Below, piece by piece: positions 1 to 10,593 of a DNA stretch of 64,000 nt. Under the pieces are notes generated by a model. The model had not been told where the DNA came from. It worked only from the letters and a program-made list of their open reading frames with translations, and did not search any database. Each line of letters begins with the position of its first letter. The first letter of the stretch is position 1. Source of the stretch: Prorocentrum cordatum (Eukaryota > Sar > Dinophyceae > Prorocentrales > Prorocentraceae). A program made the position numbers and the translations under genes. The DNA lies in the NCBI GenBank assembly GCA_963575745.1, contig CAUYUJ010021051.1:79501-143500 (forward strand). The letters run 5' to 3'.

Positions 1-2223
1 AAAGCCACAGCCGTCCTCGAGGCCGCTTCGCAGGCCGCTGCAGTCGCCGAGCCTGGTGCCGCTGCCGCGGCGGATGCTGACGCCGCACGCCCTGCCGGCG
101 GCGCCGCCGCCGTCGGCGACCTGTCGCCATCCGAGACGGCCGCTGGCGAGGCTGGCGATGATGCCCCCGCTGACGGTGCGCCCCACCCTCGCGTGGCGCT
201 CAGCGCGGACATGCTGGCGCAGATTCAACTTAACCGAGATGCCGCTCGTGCACGACGCGCGGCGCGCGCTGCACAGGCGCCTCCCGGTGACGCCGTGCCA
301 CTAGCAGGCGCGGCACCCGCGCTCACAGGACCGCCCCTGCCACCACCTGCCGCCGCCGCCCCAGGTGCTGCATCGACCGACGCAGGCGCCGACGCACCTC
401 CGCCGTCATGTCAGCCCGTGCCAGTGCCAGCACCTCCCGCCGACGCCGCGGAGGCTTCAGGCCCACCGTCGCGCCATGACGCCGACGCGGACACTGCCCC
501 CGTGCTCACCCCGACATGCGCGCCTCCTGCGCCTGACGCTACCACAGCGTCTGCTCCGCCATGCCCGCAGGCCACCCCGCCCGCGCGCGCGTCGGGCGGC
601 GAACCGCTGGATGTACCACCAGAGCCAGTACCATCAGCGGTAGCTGTGCCACCGTCGCCACATCCACAGGACGGGCTGCCAGAGTCGGCTGCAGCGGCGC
701 CGTCCCCTCCCCTGCCGTCGACGGAGCCCGTGGCGCTGACAGCCGCGTCAGCGCCGCCCACGCCATCGCAGCGACCTGCAGTGCCGTCGCCGCGGGGCTC
801 GCCTGCACCAGCGTCGCCATGCGATCAGGCGCCGCACCTTCAGCCAGCACCGCCAGGCTCGCCCGCCCCCGCCACTGGCACGCTCAAGGACGGCGCCCCC
901 CCGTCGCCACGCGCGCAGTCACCAGACTACTCTGCGCTGGCGGCGCTGGAGTTATCGCCATCTGCGCGCAGTGTCCGCATGCCGTCGCCGGATTCGCCTG
1001 GTGCGGCCTCGCCCCAGGCCGCGTCGCCCGCCCGTGACGGCGGCGGCGTGCCCGCCGCGGTCGCGGCGTCGGCACTGCCACTCATGGCGGTGAAAGAAGA
1101 ACCCACCGACGCAGAGGGGAACCTTCAGAACATGCCCTTGGTGCGTGCACTTGCGCCTGGCTTGAGCGCCGACGATGCTGCTCTCTACGGCGAGCTGTTC
1201 GAGGGTCACGCTGACGCAGGTGATGACGGTGCAGATGCTGGCGCCGCACCCATCGGCAGGAGCGACTCCCAGTCCACAGTGGTGTCGGCTGTCTGGACGC
1301 CCGCTGATCAATGCGCAGTGCCCGTCCCCCCGACGCCGCCACTGTCAGCCAGAGCCCCCCTGCAGCTACACGATGGAGCGTGGGTCAAGCCCGTCGTCAG
1401 GGATATCGATGACATGTTCAGCTGGCCAGTCGACGCCATCCGGGCGCTGGCGGTGAAGTGTGGCGATGGCGCGTTGGCCGACCTCGCTCGAGCGTTCGCG
1501 TCTACCACCTACACCACTGCATTCTCTGGTATCGATGCCCCGGGGACATCAATAGCTGTGCTCGCGGTTGCACTGGGCGAGTTCCTTGGTAAACATATTC
1601 CGCCAATGCGCCACCTCACAGCGACAGAGATATCAGCAGACGCTGTCGCTGAGCTCATGTCATCACCGTGTCATCGGCCTGAGCACATGTACGGCGACAT
1701 CATGACCTTCTGGTTGCCCGACGTTGCCGCGTCCATCAACGCCCTGCTCGCCAAGGGACATGCCGTGACGCTGGATCATCTTCGGCCGCTTCTGAATCGC
1801 CATGCTGCTGTCCGTGAGTATGCGTCATGCTCGCGGTGTCGGGCGCACTGTGCGCACCCCCGCGGGAAGGTCCACTGGGCTGGGACGCCGTGTCCAGATT
1901 GGGCACCGATCGGCACCAACGAGCGTGACGCAGGTCAGTCGTCCTGCTTGCTCATGGTATGGGCACTATTGCGGCGACGCATGCAAGAGGCCATCATCGC
2001 GCATGAAAACTCACACCGTTTTGATGTGAACGTGCTGCAAGAACTCCTCGGTGACATGTACGCCGTGACCAGCGTGATCATCGAGCCGTGCGAGCTCGGC
2101 TGGCCTGTGCGGCGCATGCGCCGCTTCACAGTCCTCCTGCACAAATCTTTCGTGATGGAGGTGTTGCTCTCGATGCCCGATCGATCGAATCGATATCCGA
2201 TCGGCCACCTTAGGGTTTCCTGA
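1..2223 (+). CDS. C5 cytosine DNA methyltransferase-like protein, N-terminal part (open at window start)
   Basis: The frame is open from base 1, so the true start lies outside the window. The first ~1.07 kb encodes a Pro/Ala/Ser-rich, probably disordered segment that includes an LSADMLAQIQLNRDAARARR-like basic helix near 205-270. From about 1380 the protein becomes globular and shows cytosine-C5 methyltransferase motifs in order: GIDAPGTS (motif I, ~1530-1553), GTPCPDWAP with the PC catalytic pair (motif IV, ~1881-1907), HEN (motif VI, ~2002-2010) and RRMRRF (motif VIII, ~2110-2130). The family transfers methyl from S-adenosylmethionine to C5 of cytosine in DNA. The frame stops at 2221-2223 before motifs IX-X, which appear downstream in another frame (2357-3019). 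Similar enzymes are known as host genes and as retrotransposon cargo in dinoflagellates; no retroelement domain is fused here. Family call is from motifs; activity is inferred. Confidence 0.75.
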   Translation, partial: KATAVLEAASQAAAVAEPGAAAAADADAARPAGGAAAVGDLSPSETAAGEAGDDAPADGAPHPRVALSADMLAQIQLNRDAARARRAARAAQAPPGDAVPLAGAAPALTGPPLPPPAAAAPGAASTDAGADAPPPSCQPVPVPAPPADAAEASGPPSRHDADADTAPVLTPTCAPPAPDATTASAPPCPQATPPARASGGEPLDVPPEPVPSAVAVPPSPHPQDGLPESAAAAPSPPLPSTEPVALTAASAPPTPSQRPAVPSPRGSPAPASPCDQAPHLQPAPPGSPAPATGTLKDGAPPSPRAQSPDYSALAALELSPSARSVRMPSPDSPGAASPQAASPARDGGGVPAAVAASALPLMAVKEEPTDAEGNLQNMPLVRALAPGLSADDAALYGELFEGHADAGDDGADAGAAPIGRSDSQSTVVSAVWTPADQCAVPVPPTPPLSARAPLQLHDGAWVKPVVRDIDDMFSWPVDAIRALAVKCGDGALADLARAFASTTYTTAFSGIDAPGTSIAVLAVALGEFLGKHIPPMRHLTATEISADAVAELMSSPCHRPEHMYGDIMTFWLPDVAASINALLAKGHAVTLDHLRPLLNRHAAVREYASCSRCRAHCAHPRGKVHWAGTPCPDWAPIGTNERDAGQSSCLLMVWALLRRRMQEAIIAHENSHRFDVNVLQELLGDMYAVTSVIIEPCELGWPVRRMRRFTVLLHKSFVMEVLLSMPDRSNRYPIGHLRVS

Positions 2224-2280
2224 GCCATTCCGATCTGATCCCTCGGTCGTGTGTCGATGATTTCGGTCTGATTGTAAGTG

Positions 2281-2386
2281 TGTGATGTGAGCGTCGCTGT
2301 ACGATCAGCTCTTCTCTGCCAGAGAAGAGCTGATCGTACAACGACGCTCACATCACATGCACCAGAGAAGTTCTCTGGTGCATGTG
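2281..2386. repeat. Two abutting near-perfect palindromes in the methyltransferase gene
   Basis: The first palindrome has 38-nt arms at 2281-2318 and 2320-2357 with a single-base loop and one mismatch. The second has perfect 16-nt arms at 2354-2369 and 2371-2386 with a one-base loop. They share the four bases CACA at 2354-2357. The block lies between methyltransferase motif VIII and the target-recognition region, where the reading frame also changes, so it is probably intronic. GTAAGT at 2274 is a good donor-like site just upstream, but it lies after the in-frame stop. Confidence 0.9.
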
Positions 2387-3019
2387 GTTGCGATCGTTCG
2401 GTGTGGTCTCGCAAAGGTGCGTTGCAGCTGTGCCAACATTGCCCCGATCTTCCACCGGACCCTGCGGAGCACGATGGCTGCGTTCTGCATCGCCACCCCG
2501 GCCGAGCTCATGGAAGAGCTCACGTGGGCTCATAGTCGGCCTGGCAGCCGAAACCACAAAAAAATTGTCACGCTGGCAGACGTCGCACCTGGCAGCTCCG
2601 CCTTCGTCGAGAGCCTCACCGAGTGGGAACTCAGGCAGTTGCGCGGGTATCAGAAGGACGCCACCCCAGGGGCGTGCTGTCACAACCTGGGGCAGAGTCA
2701 CGAGGACGGTCGTGGCTGGTCTAGTACACAACATTTCCTTAGCGCCGTAATCCGCAACCCCCAGCTGATCTTCTACGACGCGATCAACCGCTGGTTCACG
2801 CCGCGGGAGCTCTTGATCACACAGGGCTTTCCTGTAGAAGAGCGCCTCGCACTGCCGCGGCGAGGAGGGCATCGCCTGTGCTCGTTCACCGCCGCTCGCC
2901 AGGGGCGCACGCGCGTGAGCACCATGATGCAGGCTGGGAATGCTATGCACTTGCACGTGTGTGGAGCACATTGGTTGTATGCGCTCACGCAAGTGGTTAG
3001 GGCGGACCAGCTGATTTAG
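2357..3019 (+). CDS. C5 cytosine methyltransferase-like protein, C-terminal part
   Basis: This stretch carries the C-terminal half missing from the upstream frame. RWFTPRELLITQGFP (~2793-2835) matches the motif IX region, and MMQAGNAMHLHV (~2923-2958) matches motif X, which closes the SAM pocket. Between them and the break lies a ~130-residue target-recognition-like segment. The reading frame differs from 1-2223, so the two parts need splicing or one of them has shifted. AG acceptors are available at about 2416 and 2427, after the palindromes; the start at 2357 is only the open-frame limit. The gene ends at the TAG at 3017-3019. If spliced, the whole C5 methyltransferase domain is complete in this window. 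Confidence 0.7.
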   Translation: MHQRSSLVHVVAIVRCGLAKVRCSCANIAPIFHRTLRSTMAAFCIATPAELMEELTWAHSRPGSRNHKKIVTLADVAPGSSAFVESLTEWELRQLRGYQKDATPGACCHNLGQSHEDGRGWSSTQHFLSAVIRNPQLIFYDAINRWFTPRELLITQGFPVEERLALPRRGGHRLCSFTAARQGRTRVSTMMQAGNAMHLHVCGAHWLYALTQVVRADQLI

Positions 3020-5669
3020 CTCAGCTTAGCTCGATCACCTACTACTAGTAGGACATACTACCTCGGTGTCGGTGTAGGGCACCGTAGTTGCAAGCGGCAC
3101 TGCCGTTCTTAGCTTTAGCAGAAGGGAGGGATGAGGGTGAGGAGAATGGCGACGGACGCTATGATGATGAGGTGATTATGCCGATCAGGGGGAGACGAGC
3201 AAGGATGATGAGGAGGACCCATGCTGTTGGCATGTGGGCGAGCCGACTGCTGTCACACGCGTGTCGGGTGCGAATGTGTGTTGTGAATTCAAGAATTCCG
3301 TGCCCGTGCCCTGCCAATCTGTACATGGGTAATTATGTTGCTCTCATTGTGTCGCTAACCCCGCGACTGCATACGCCAGTGTGAAAGACACTCGGCACTC
3401 AACGCGTTCGGGGCGCTGTGCTGACATGTGCTTCGATGCGATCGGCGATCGTGTGGGCCGTGTTTGCGTGTTCCTCGCATTGCCATCATGTCAGACACTG
3501 TTGTCTGCTACCCGACCTATTCACCCACTCCCGTCCGTCATAGGGTCTGCGCCTGCGCTTATTATGTGGCCTTCTCGGAGCCCCCCTTCCCAGCCCCCCA
3601 CACACTGCCATTGCGCGGGCCATGTGCGGGGGGGTCGGCGCCGCTTCAGGCGTCCTTGGGATTTCATTTCTTGGAGCAGGCGCTGCCTCGTACCCCTCAC
3701 GCGGATCGTGACCATGTCTGTCTGCGTGGTGTGGCTTCTTCAATGTCGTCGAGTCGTCTCGTCTCGTCACGGTCTCTCCAGGGCCACAGGGTGCCACCCT
3801 TCGTTTCATCATATCTATGACCTACAAGCGGTTGTTTCTGGCCTCAAACAGATACGATGCAGTGAGGTGTCGTGTTATGATGCTGACGCTCACCGGATGC
3901 AGGGGGTGGCACAGCATACATATGAGGCCTGCGGTGGTACGCTTTCATCCCAACAAGCCCCGAACCCTGGACCAAGTTTTACAGCCATAAGGCTCGGCGA
4001 GACCATAAGTTCGGTTTCCGTCAGAAACAAAACTCCAGAGTACCTGTATGCCTTCTGGACTGACCATCGTGGCCATCACATGTAGATAGCTCGCTGAGTC
4101 ACATGCTATCATATTGCTGGCATGTCGTCCGAAATCCTGTTGCCCTGGTGCCTACGCCGTCTACGCCCTTAATCGTCCGTCCTCCTCAGCATCAGCCCCA
4201 TCCCATCTTCCATGTGTTCTCTCGCTCCTCCTCGTCTTCCTCCTTGGCATCCTCCTCCTCGCCATCCCATGGGCTATCTAACCACTGACTCACTGACTTT
4301 GTTCTGATGTGGTCAGCCACCGCCGGGATGGCGTGGCGTCGTACCAGTATCCAGTGGGAGTTGGGCCTAAACTCGCGTGGGTTTCCTCCTCCCCAACTCC
4401 CTCTTGAACTCCTCATCCTCCTCCTCCTCCTCCTCTTCCCCCCCCCTCCCCTCCTCCTCATCCAACCTCCTCCCCCCCCCCCCCTTCCCCCCCCTCCGCC
4501 CGACCTTTGTCGCCATCATCTCCCACCACCTCCTCCTCCTGCTCCATCCTCGTTGCTGTCCTCGCGCGGGCGGGGCGCCCTCGAGCGGCGGCGGGGGGGG
4601 GGCCTGCCGCCAGGACGTCGGCTGGGACGTCTGCGGCATCGCCGACCTGTCCGCGCCGGGAGCGGGCGCGGTCGCGCGTTGCACGCTGCATCTAGGCCAG
4701 CCCAGCTCCTTGCCCCGCGCGATTGGGCGGCCGCTGGCGCGTCGACGGCACGGCGGCTGCGACGACGACGGCGGCGACGGCGGTCGAGGAGATGATGAGA
4801 CTGGGGATGAGTAAGATGATGAGGCGGTGGCCGAGGAAGGACGATGAGGAGGAGACTGAGGATGTGTTTCTGAGTTTCTGGAGGAGGAGGAGGGTCGACG
4901 ATGCTGAGGAGTACGGCTTGCTAAATGTCTAGACAGTACAGTACTCGCTTCGTGTTCCAATATGCTGTCACCCCGCTCCCTTCCCTACCCTGGTGAAGCT
5001 CCCTGTGCTGGGACCCATGATCCACATTCTCACGATCGACTTAAGTTGATCACCTCCAGAGGCCTTTCTGAGTTGAGTTTGACTGTGGCGCGTTACCCCC
5101 TCACACCCTTTGAGGTTCTCTATGTCTCCAGGGGCCGCCGCTCAGAGCCTTCGTGCCCACTCGCGTCGTTTACGCGGTCGCGCCGGGGCCCATGGCCGGG
5201 TCCAAGATTGACCCGCGACTGCCAGACTGCCCTCAACATCCCAACAACAAACGTAGTGCACAAACACAAGAGGACTCCAAACTGTCTTGCATGTATGCGT
5301 GTTGTTTTCTAGCGGGGAGGGAAACTCAGGGCACCGTCTTCAGACCTGATATGGAGGATAGAGGACTGATGATGCGGGCTGGTGCAGTGTAGGCGGGATG
5401 TGGGAGGAAATGAGAGGTGATGTATTGCGGGCCCGCGACCGAAGATCTCGCACAGCCCTGTGAGGACATCCGACAGACCTCCCGCATCCCTCGTGTTTCT
5501 GTGGGAACACTGCCGCCGCGCATGTATCGCGTGGCCAACTGATCGCGTGTCGTCGGTGTCGCCGACAGCCATTTTCTGCTCGGACGCGCTAGCACAGGTG
5601 CTGTGCTGCGCCTGCGCGACATCACTTCTGCTCAGCCCAGCTCGTGCTAACTTCACCACTGACCCCGCC
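3020..5669. other. Intergenic or intronic stretch without a supported gene
   Basis: No frame here has sustained protein-like composition or a recognisable motif. It holds a purine-rich GATGAGG-type tract at 3118-3230, a long CT tract around 4380-4560, a GC-rich patch at 4560-4720 and GA-rich sequence at 4780-4890. The purine-rich tract resembles the one that opens the 8776-9365 intron, so part of this region could be intronic. Confidence 0.5.
4377..4560. repeat. Polypyrimidine (CCT)n-type low-complexity tract
   Basis: An almost pure C/T strand with CTCCTC units and C runs. Open frames over it on both strands are low-complexity artefacts. Confidence 0.85.
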
Positions 5670-8600
5670 ATGGCGATGTCAGACTCGGCGTCCTCTGCTG
5701 ATGAGTCCGCAGCCTCCAACGCCTCGCGAGCCTCGCGAGCCGTGCCCAAGCCCATGCCGAAGGCGGTCCGCTCCTCCGGCTCCGGGTCATCTGGTGCTGG
5801 CACTGCTGCGCATCCGCCCGCCAAGCGTGCGCGTCGAGATCGGGATCAGGCTCAGGATCCTCGCAGATATCCCGAAGGTGGCTGCTTCGGTCGGAGTGAC
5901 CTAGCCGACCAGAAGAAGAGCACAGGCAAGGCAGGCCGCGAGGCTCGCAAGCAGGAGAAGGCGGCGAAGACGGCAGCTTCCTCTGCCTCTGCTGCCGTTG
6001 CGAGCAAGAGCAAGAAGGCGAAGCTTGCGAAGCCGAAGACGTCGAAGCATGATGATGATGACTTTCGTTTCGATTCCGACGACGAGAAGTCTAACGACAC
6101 CGGCTCATATTCTTCGAGCGCCGGCGGCGAGGACGACACTGATGCCAAGTACCAGCCGTGCTCGTCCGTCCACGAGCGGTGCCCTGGCCTCACGGGGGCC
6201 AAGCTGGTCGATCGGCGGATGGACATGCATGCTGTGTCGGGCCATCGCAACATCACGGTCAAGTTCTTCACCGAGAGCGGCCAGAAGTCCATGGTGCCCC
6301 ACCCGCTCAACGAGAGGAAGCAGGACACCGTCCTCGAGGAAACACTGAGTCCATCAAGGAGCATGGTAATGTCTCGGGTATCCGCGGTGATCCGTGGGCG
6401 GTGTTCTCGCCAGGAGGTGTCGGACCGTATTTAATGATCACGTACGGTACTTTGAGTCGCGCTGTGTACAAGGCCTCTGAAGAGGATCCCAAAAACAAGA
6501 TGGTAAGATACACACTTAAGCAGGGGCTTCGCAACATGACAGTCTTGGATCATCGTACGCCGAAAGATGTGATAATGTTGTTGCTGAACTTCCACAACGC
6601 GTGGCACGGTGGATCCGCTTTCACGTTGCTGCAGTACTTCGACCTCACCAGGGAGTGCATGGCGGGCCACAAGACCGGGCGCACCAGCAGCGGGGAGACC
6701 TACGCCTCCACGTGGGACTGGGTGTGTGCCACGTACCCCGAGAAGGACAGGCGTATCAAGAGCGGCAACGAGATGCAATCTGCGACGGTCCACTTGTTCA
6801 AATTCAGCTTCGCTTATCCGCCGCACCCCACCGTGTGACGCACGTCATAGACGCCAGTCTGGCACGATAAGTCCAGGAGTCCAGGAGTCCAGGAGCCCGG
6901 AGCCCAGGAGATGTCATCCGACACGTCGTCTATATCTGAGGTTCCGCGTGGGGGTTGTCTTGGATGGTTCGGCGATCCGCCATGGCCCTTGTTGGGCCGA
7001 GTGAGTCGCAGCCCAAGCGCCCTGAGGACTGCGTTGTATCCCCCCATCGTCGGGCCCCATCGCATGTACGATTACGGTTCCCCAGGCACTCGTTAACTTG
7101 ATGAAGCGGTTCAAGATAACCGAGGAGACACGCAATTATCTCGGTGCCAATTGCCTCTTCCGCGACAAGCGCATGGACAATACTGTTGCGTGCTTCACCC
7201 TGCACCAGATCGCTGTGTCAATATTCCATGACACAGTCCGCTCGGTCGTCGATCTCGACATCTTGAAGCTCGTATGGTTCAGCGTCCTCCCGATGTGCGT
7301 TCCTGTGAAGATGCCCGCTGCTGGCGGACGCGCGCCGCCCATGGTCTTCGACCGCATCCAGCAGGACAAGTGCAAATGGTTGGTTCAGGCGATGTCGGAC
7401 AGCATTGTCGTCAAGCGCGGCATCGAGGCTGCGCGGAAACTGAAGGAGAAGGCTGCGCGGCCGCCGACAGCACCATCTGATCCCAATGCCAGGACCTCAG
7501 GCCGCTCGGGAGCGGGGAAGAGCTCCTCGAAGGGCGCGCCGAAGGAGGATTTCACCGGTGCCAACTTTGAGCAACACCAGGTGTGGCTGCTGGGCGCCCT
7601 TCATGCTATTCGGTCAGCAATGGCCGACTGTCAGCTTACCCGAGCGATGAACACGCGATTATCATGCAGTTGCTCGGCCCAGCCCTTGAGTTTTGCTTCG
7701 AGACCAAGGTGCGCCTGGGATACGTCACGTACGAGAAGTGGTCAGATCTGCGTCCAAAGCTTCGTGACCTTGCAGCTGCTACAGCCATGAGCCGCGTCGG
7801 TGCTATCGGTGCTGATGGCGACATCGACAGAGTCGAGATGACCGTTCCCGATATCATCGTGGCCAGCCTCGAGAACGCCACGCCTGCTGCCAGCGCGCCC
7901 GCCATCCGACCGACAGAGCAGTCGAGGCTCCTGGACGCGCTGCAGACTGCTGCGGGGTCCGAGTGTGGCGAGCGGCTCAGTGATTTCACCTCTACCAACA
8001 AGATTAAGACCACGCAGCCGAAGCGCCATCCTTCCTGCCGCGGCATCATCGATGCGCTGGCCGACCACCTTGGAGCCAACAACGGCGAGATTGGTCGTTC
8101 GCTGGCCGAGGCCGCATCTGGCAGTGGCGACGCGGAGGTTGTACTGGCTACCTTCCTGCAGCATCTTCTCTCACCGGTGTACGATAAGCTATCGGATGTG
8201 TTCGACTCCTCCATGATGGAGATGTGCCAGCTGACATGCCAGTACGTGCAGTTAACGGCCCAGATGCCTGCCTGCATGCTGAAGTACTTCAAGAACGTGT
8301 CGGAGCTCATCGACTTCATGCGCCTGAGGCCTGTCTACGCGCACCTGGCCATCAGCGACATCCTTTCCACTAGCGATGATTTCGTGAACCTCTCCGGGTC
8401 TCACGGCCGCCTCGACTTGGCGAAGTTGACATCGTCCGCCAGGGATGCTAGTACCCACTTGCGCGACGTGGATCGTCGCCTGAAGTTCGACCAGTGGGTG
8501 CCAGCCTACACTGCGTTTGTGACGGGCGCGTACGCCGGCGCCACCTCGCACGACTCGCTCCGCGAGACCATCTTGACCAAGTACACGCTCCCAGAGGCTC

Positions 8601-10593
8601 ATGCGCCCTCTCCAGCGACCAGTGCGACTGCGTCGCCGTCGGCTGCGACCGACGGTGCACCTCCTGCTGCTGACTCGCAGGCCGCCCTGACCAACTTCGA
8701 CGGCGCGCTGGTGGAGGCCGAGCAGTGCGGGTACGCCTGGCCGCCGCAGGCGATACCCTTCGTGGACATCTACGGGTTCACTCGGCATCGTACATGCATG
8801 TAGCTGAGTAGCAGGAAGGAGGGATGAGTGGACGGTGAGCGATGATGGTCAATGATGGACGTGGTGAGGATGAGGAGGAGGACGTGGATGATGAGGTAGG
8901 ATGCGAGGATGAGATGAGGAGGACGCGGATGAGGCAGTGGCGGAGGAGGAGGGGGAGGACGAGGATGAGGATGGTGATGCGGACTGGAGGGGAGAGGAGG
9001 ATGACACTGAGGATTGCTGCTTCTGCTGCTGCGCCTCCTCTTCTCCTCCTTCTCCGCCTCTTCCTCCTCCTCCTCCTCCTCCCCTCCGTCTCTTCCTCCT
9101 CCGTCTCTGCCTCCTCTCCTCTTCTTCCTCCTCCTCCTCCTCCTCTTCTCCCCCCTCCTCTTCGTGCTCCCCCCCCCCTCTACCACGCCCCCGAGCTCCC
9201 AGCACTTCCTCCTCCTTTGCAACCTCCTCCTCGCTCTCCCCTTGCCCGCCCGTGCATTTCCTTTGCACGTGTCTCCTGCAAATCTGAATCCAGCATTTCT
9301 TCACAACATCACCAACCCCTGCCAACTCCCTGACCCCCTCCCCATCCATCCCCGCGCCTCCGCAGGTTCAAGAACTCGGAGGCGATCGCCCTGGCAGCCG
9401 GCTCGCACATCAACCTGGCGGGTGAGTTGTGCGGCGACGGCTCGAAGCCCCCTCCCGAGTGCGCGTATGAGATGCCGACGGGAGAATTTCCTACAGCGTA
9501 CTGGCTTCGCATGTTTATGAATTTTATTGGGCCCATGCTGGATCGCATTGCATATGGCCTGCCGAACTCCGAGCAGCTGGACCGCATCGCAATCGAGTGG
9601 GTTCCAGCAGATGACGCTGCGGCTGGTGGTAGTAGGCCGAAACCGCCCCAGCATAAGGTCGTCGCTAGCAGCCTGGACGACTTGAAGGAGCTCGTCTTCA
9701 CTGGTGAGGTCAGTCTCTCGCGCGGGAGCCGCTCGCACTTGCTGTGTGCGATCAAGGTACCGGCCACGGACCCCAGGGACTCGCTTCTCATGGGGATCTA
9801 CGTGGTCCCCGACAAGTCAGATGCGGCCACCTCCAAGTGCCCCGTGCCAGCGTGGATGGTGCGAGTGGCTACCGACGCGAAGGAGGCCAACCTGATTGGT
9901 CAGAAGCGCATCGTGCGGCTTGATCTGCCAGGCTACCTGGTGAAGAATGCGGACGCGACGACGGCTATCAATATCCAGGTGACCCTTCTCACCCTCGCCT
10001 CACTCCTGAAAATGATCATGATGGATGAGATGTGGGAGGGACGATATGAAGGTGGTGGATGGTGGAGGCGGAGGAGGGTGGATGCGACTGCGATGGGGGC
10101 AGGACGATGTGGGATATAAGGGAGTGAGGACGATGATGCTTATGATGCGGAGGCTTATACGCTCGAGACTCGTGATGGGACATATGCCTGTGGGCGGGGT
10201 GAGTACGTGGCACTTGGTGCCACTACCCCCTCGCCGACGCGCATCCGTCCCACCGCGCGTGCGCAGGTGACGTACCTCTCGGCACAGTCGGCAGATTCGA
10301 CAGGAGCTCCGCGTGCGCCTGATGCGTGTGAGGCAGGGCCAGTCGAGCTGGTGCGCGCGGTGCTGCCTGGCGAGTGCATGCCGAAGCAGAGGAAGTCTCG
10401 GTGCGCGAACCAGCCGCCGGCCGACGTTTCCGCGCTCTTCGGGCCCACCGCGGCGTCGGTGCATATGGCCAAGCTCGCCGCTATCGAGGCTGGCGCGGAG
10501 ACAGGCCAGACGGGCGTGACGGGCGGGGCTCAGGCTCAGCCTCAGCAGGGTCAGAGGAAGAAGAAGTGCTCGTGCCAGCACTTGCTGAGTTGA
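5670..10593 (+). CDS. Multi-exon protein of unknown function, basic N-terminus
   Basis: I do not recognise the family. The chosen ATG at 5670 sits in CCGCCATGG. Coding blocks in order: 5670-~6340 (Ser/Ala-rich, with basic stretches such as KRARRDRD and an acidic HDDDDFRFDSDDEK segment, suggesting nuclear location); ~6340-~6811; ~7086-~7620; ~7620-8775; 9366-9978; 10267-10593, ending in QRKKKCSCQHLLS and TGA. The last two introns are well defined: joining 8775 to 9366 gives DIYG-FKNSEAIAL and joining 9978 to 10267 gives AINIQ-VTYLSAQ, both in frame. Between ~6811 and 7085 an intron is likely, with acceptor CCCCAG before ALVNLMKRF; its donor is uncertain. Two one-base frame changes near 6340 and 7620 have no intron-sized gap, so the copy may be decaying or contain sequence errors. 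Protein-like composition is strong throughout. Confidence 0.6.
8776..9365 (+). other. Intron (GT-AG) flanked by a short direct repeat
   Basis: Exon ...ATC TAC GG joins G TTC AAG to give an in-frame Gly codon. Both junctions carry GGTTCA (8775-8780 and 9365-9370), so the splice sites lie inside a direct repeat. The interior starts with a purine-rich GGAAGGAGGGATGAG tract and ends in a CT-rich tract, with a CTCCTC microsatellite at about 9030-9180. Confidence 0.75.
9979..10266 (+). other. Intron (GT-AG, 288 nt) flanked by CAGGTGAC direct repeats
   Basis: CAG|GTGAC occurs at both ends (9976-9983 and 10264-10271). The donor GT is the first dinucleotide of the repeat after CAG. The length is a multiple of three, but the interior carries an in-frame TAA, so it must be removed. 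It includes a GATGAGATG purine-rich stretch like the 8776 intron. Confidence 0.75.

Noticed and set aside
4307-4960. Overlapping Pro/Ser/Arg-rich frames on both strands
   Set aside because: They run through CT- and GA-rich low-complexity DNA with no motif.
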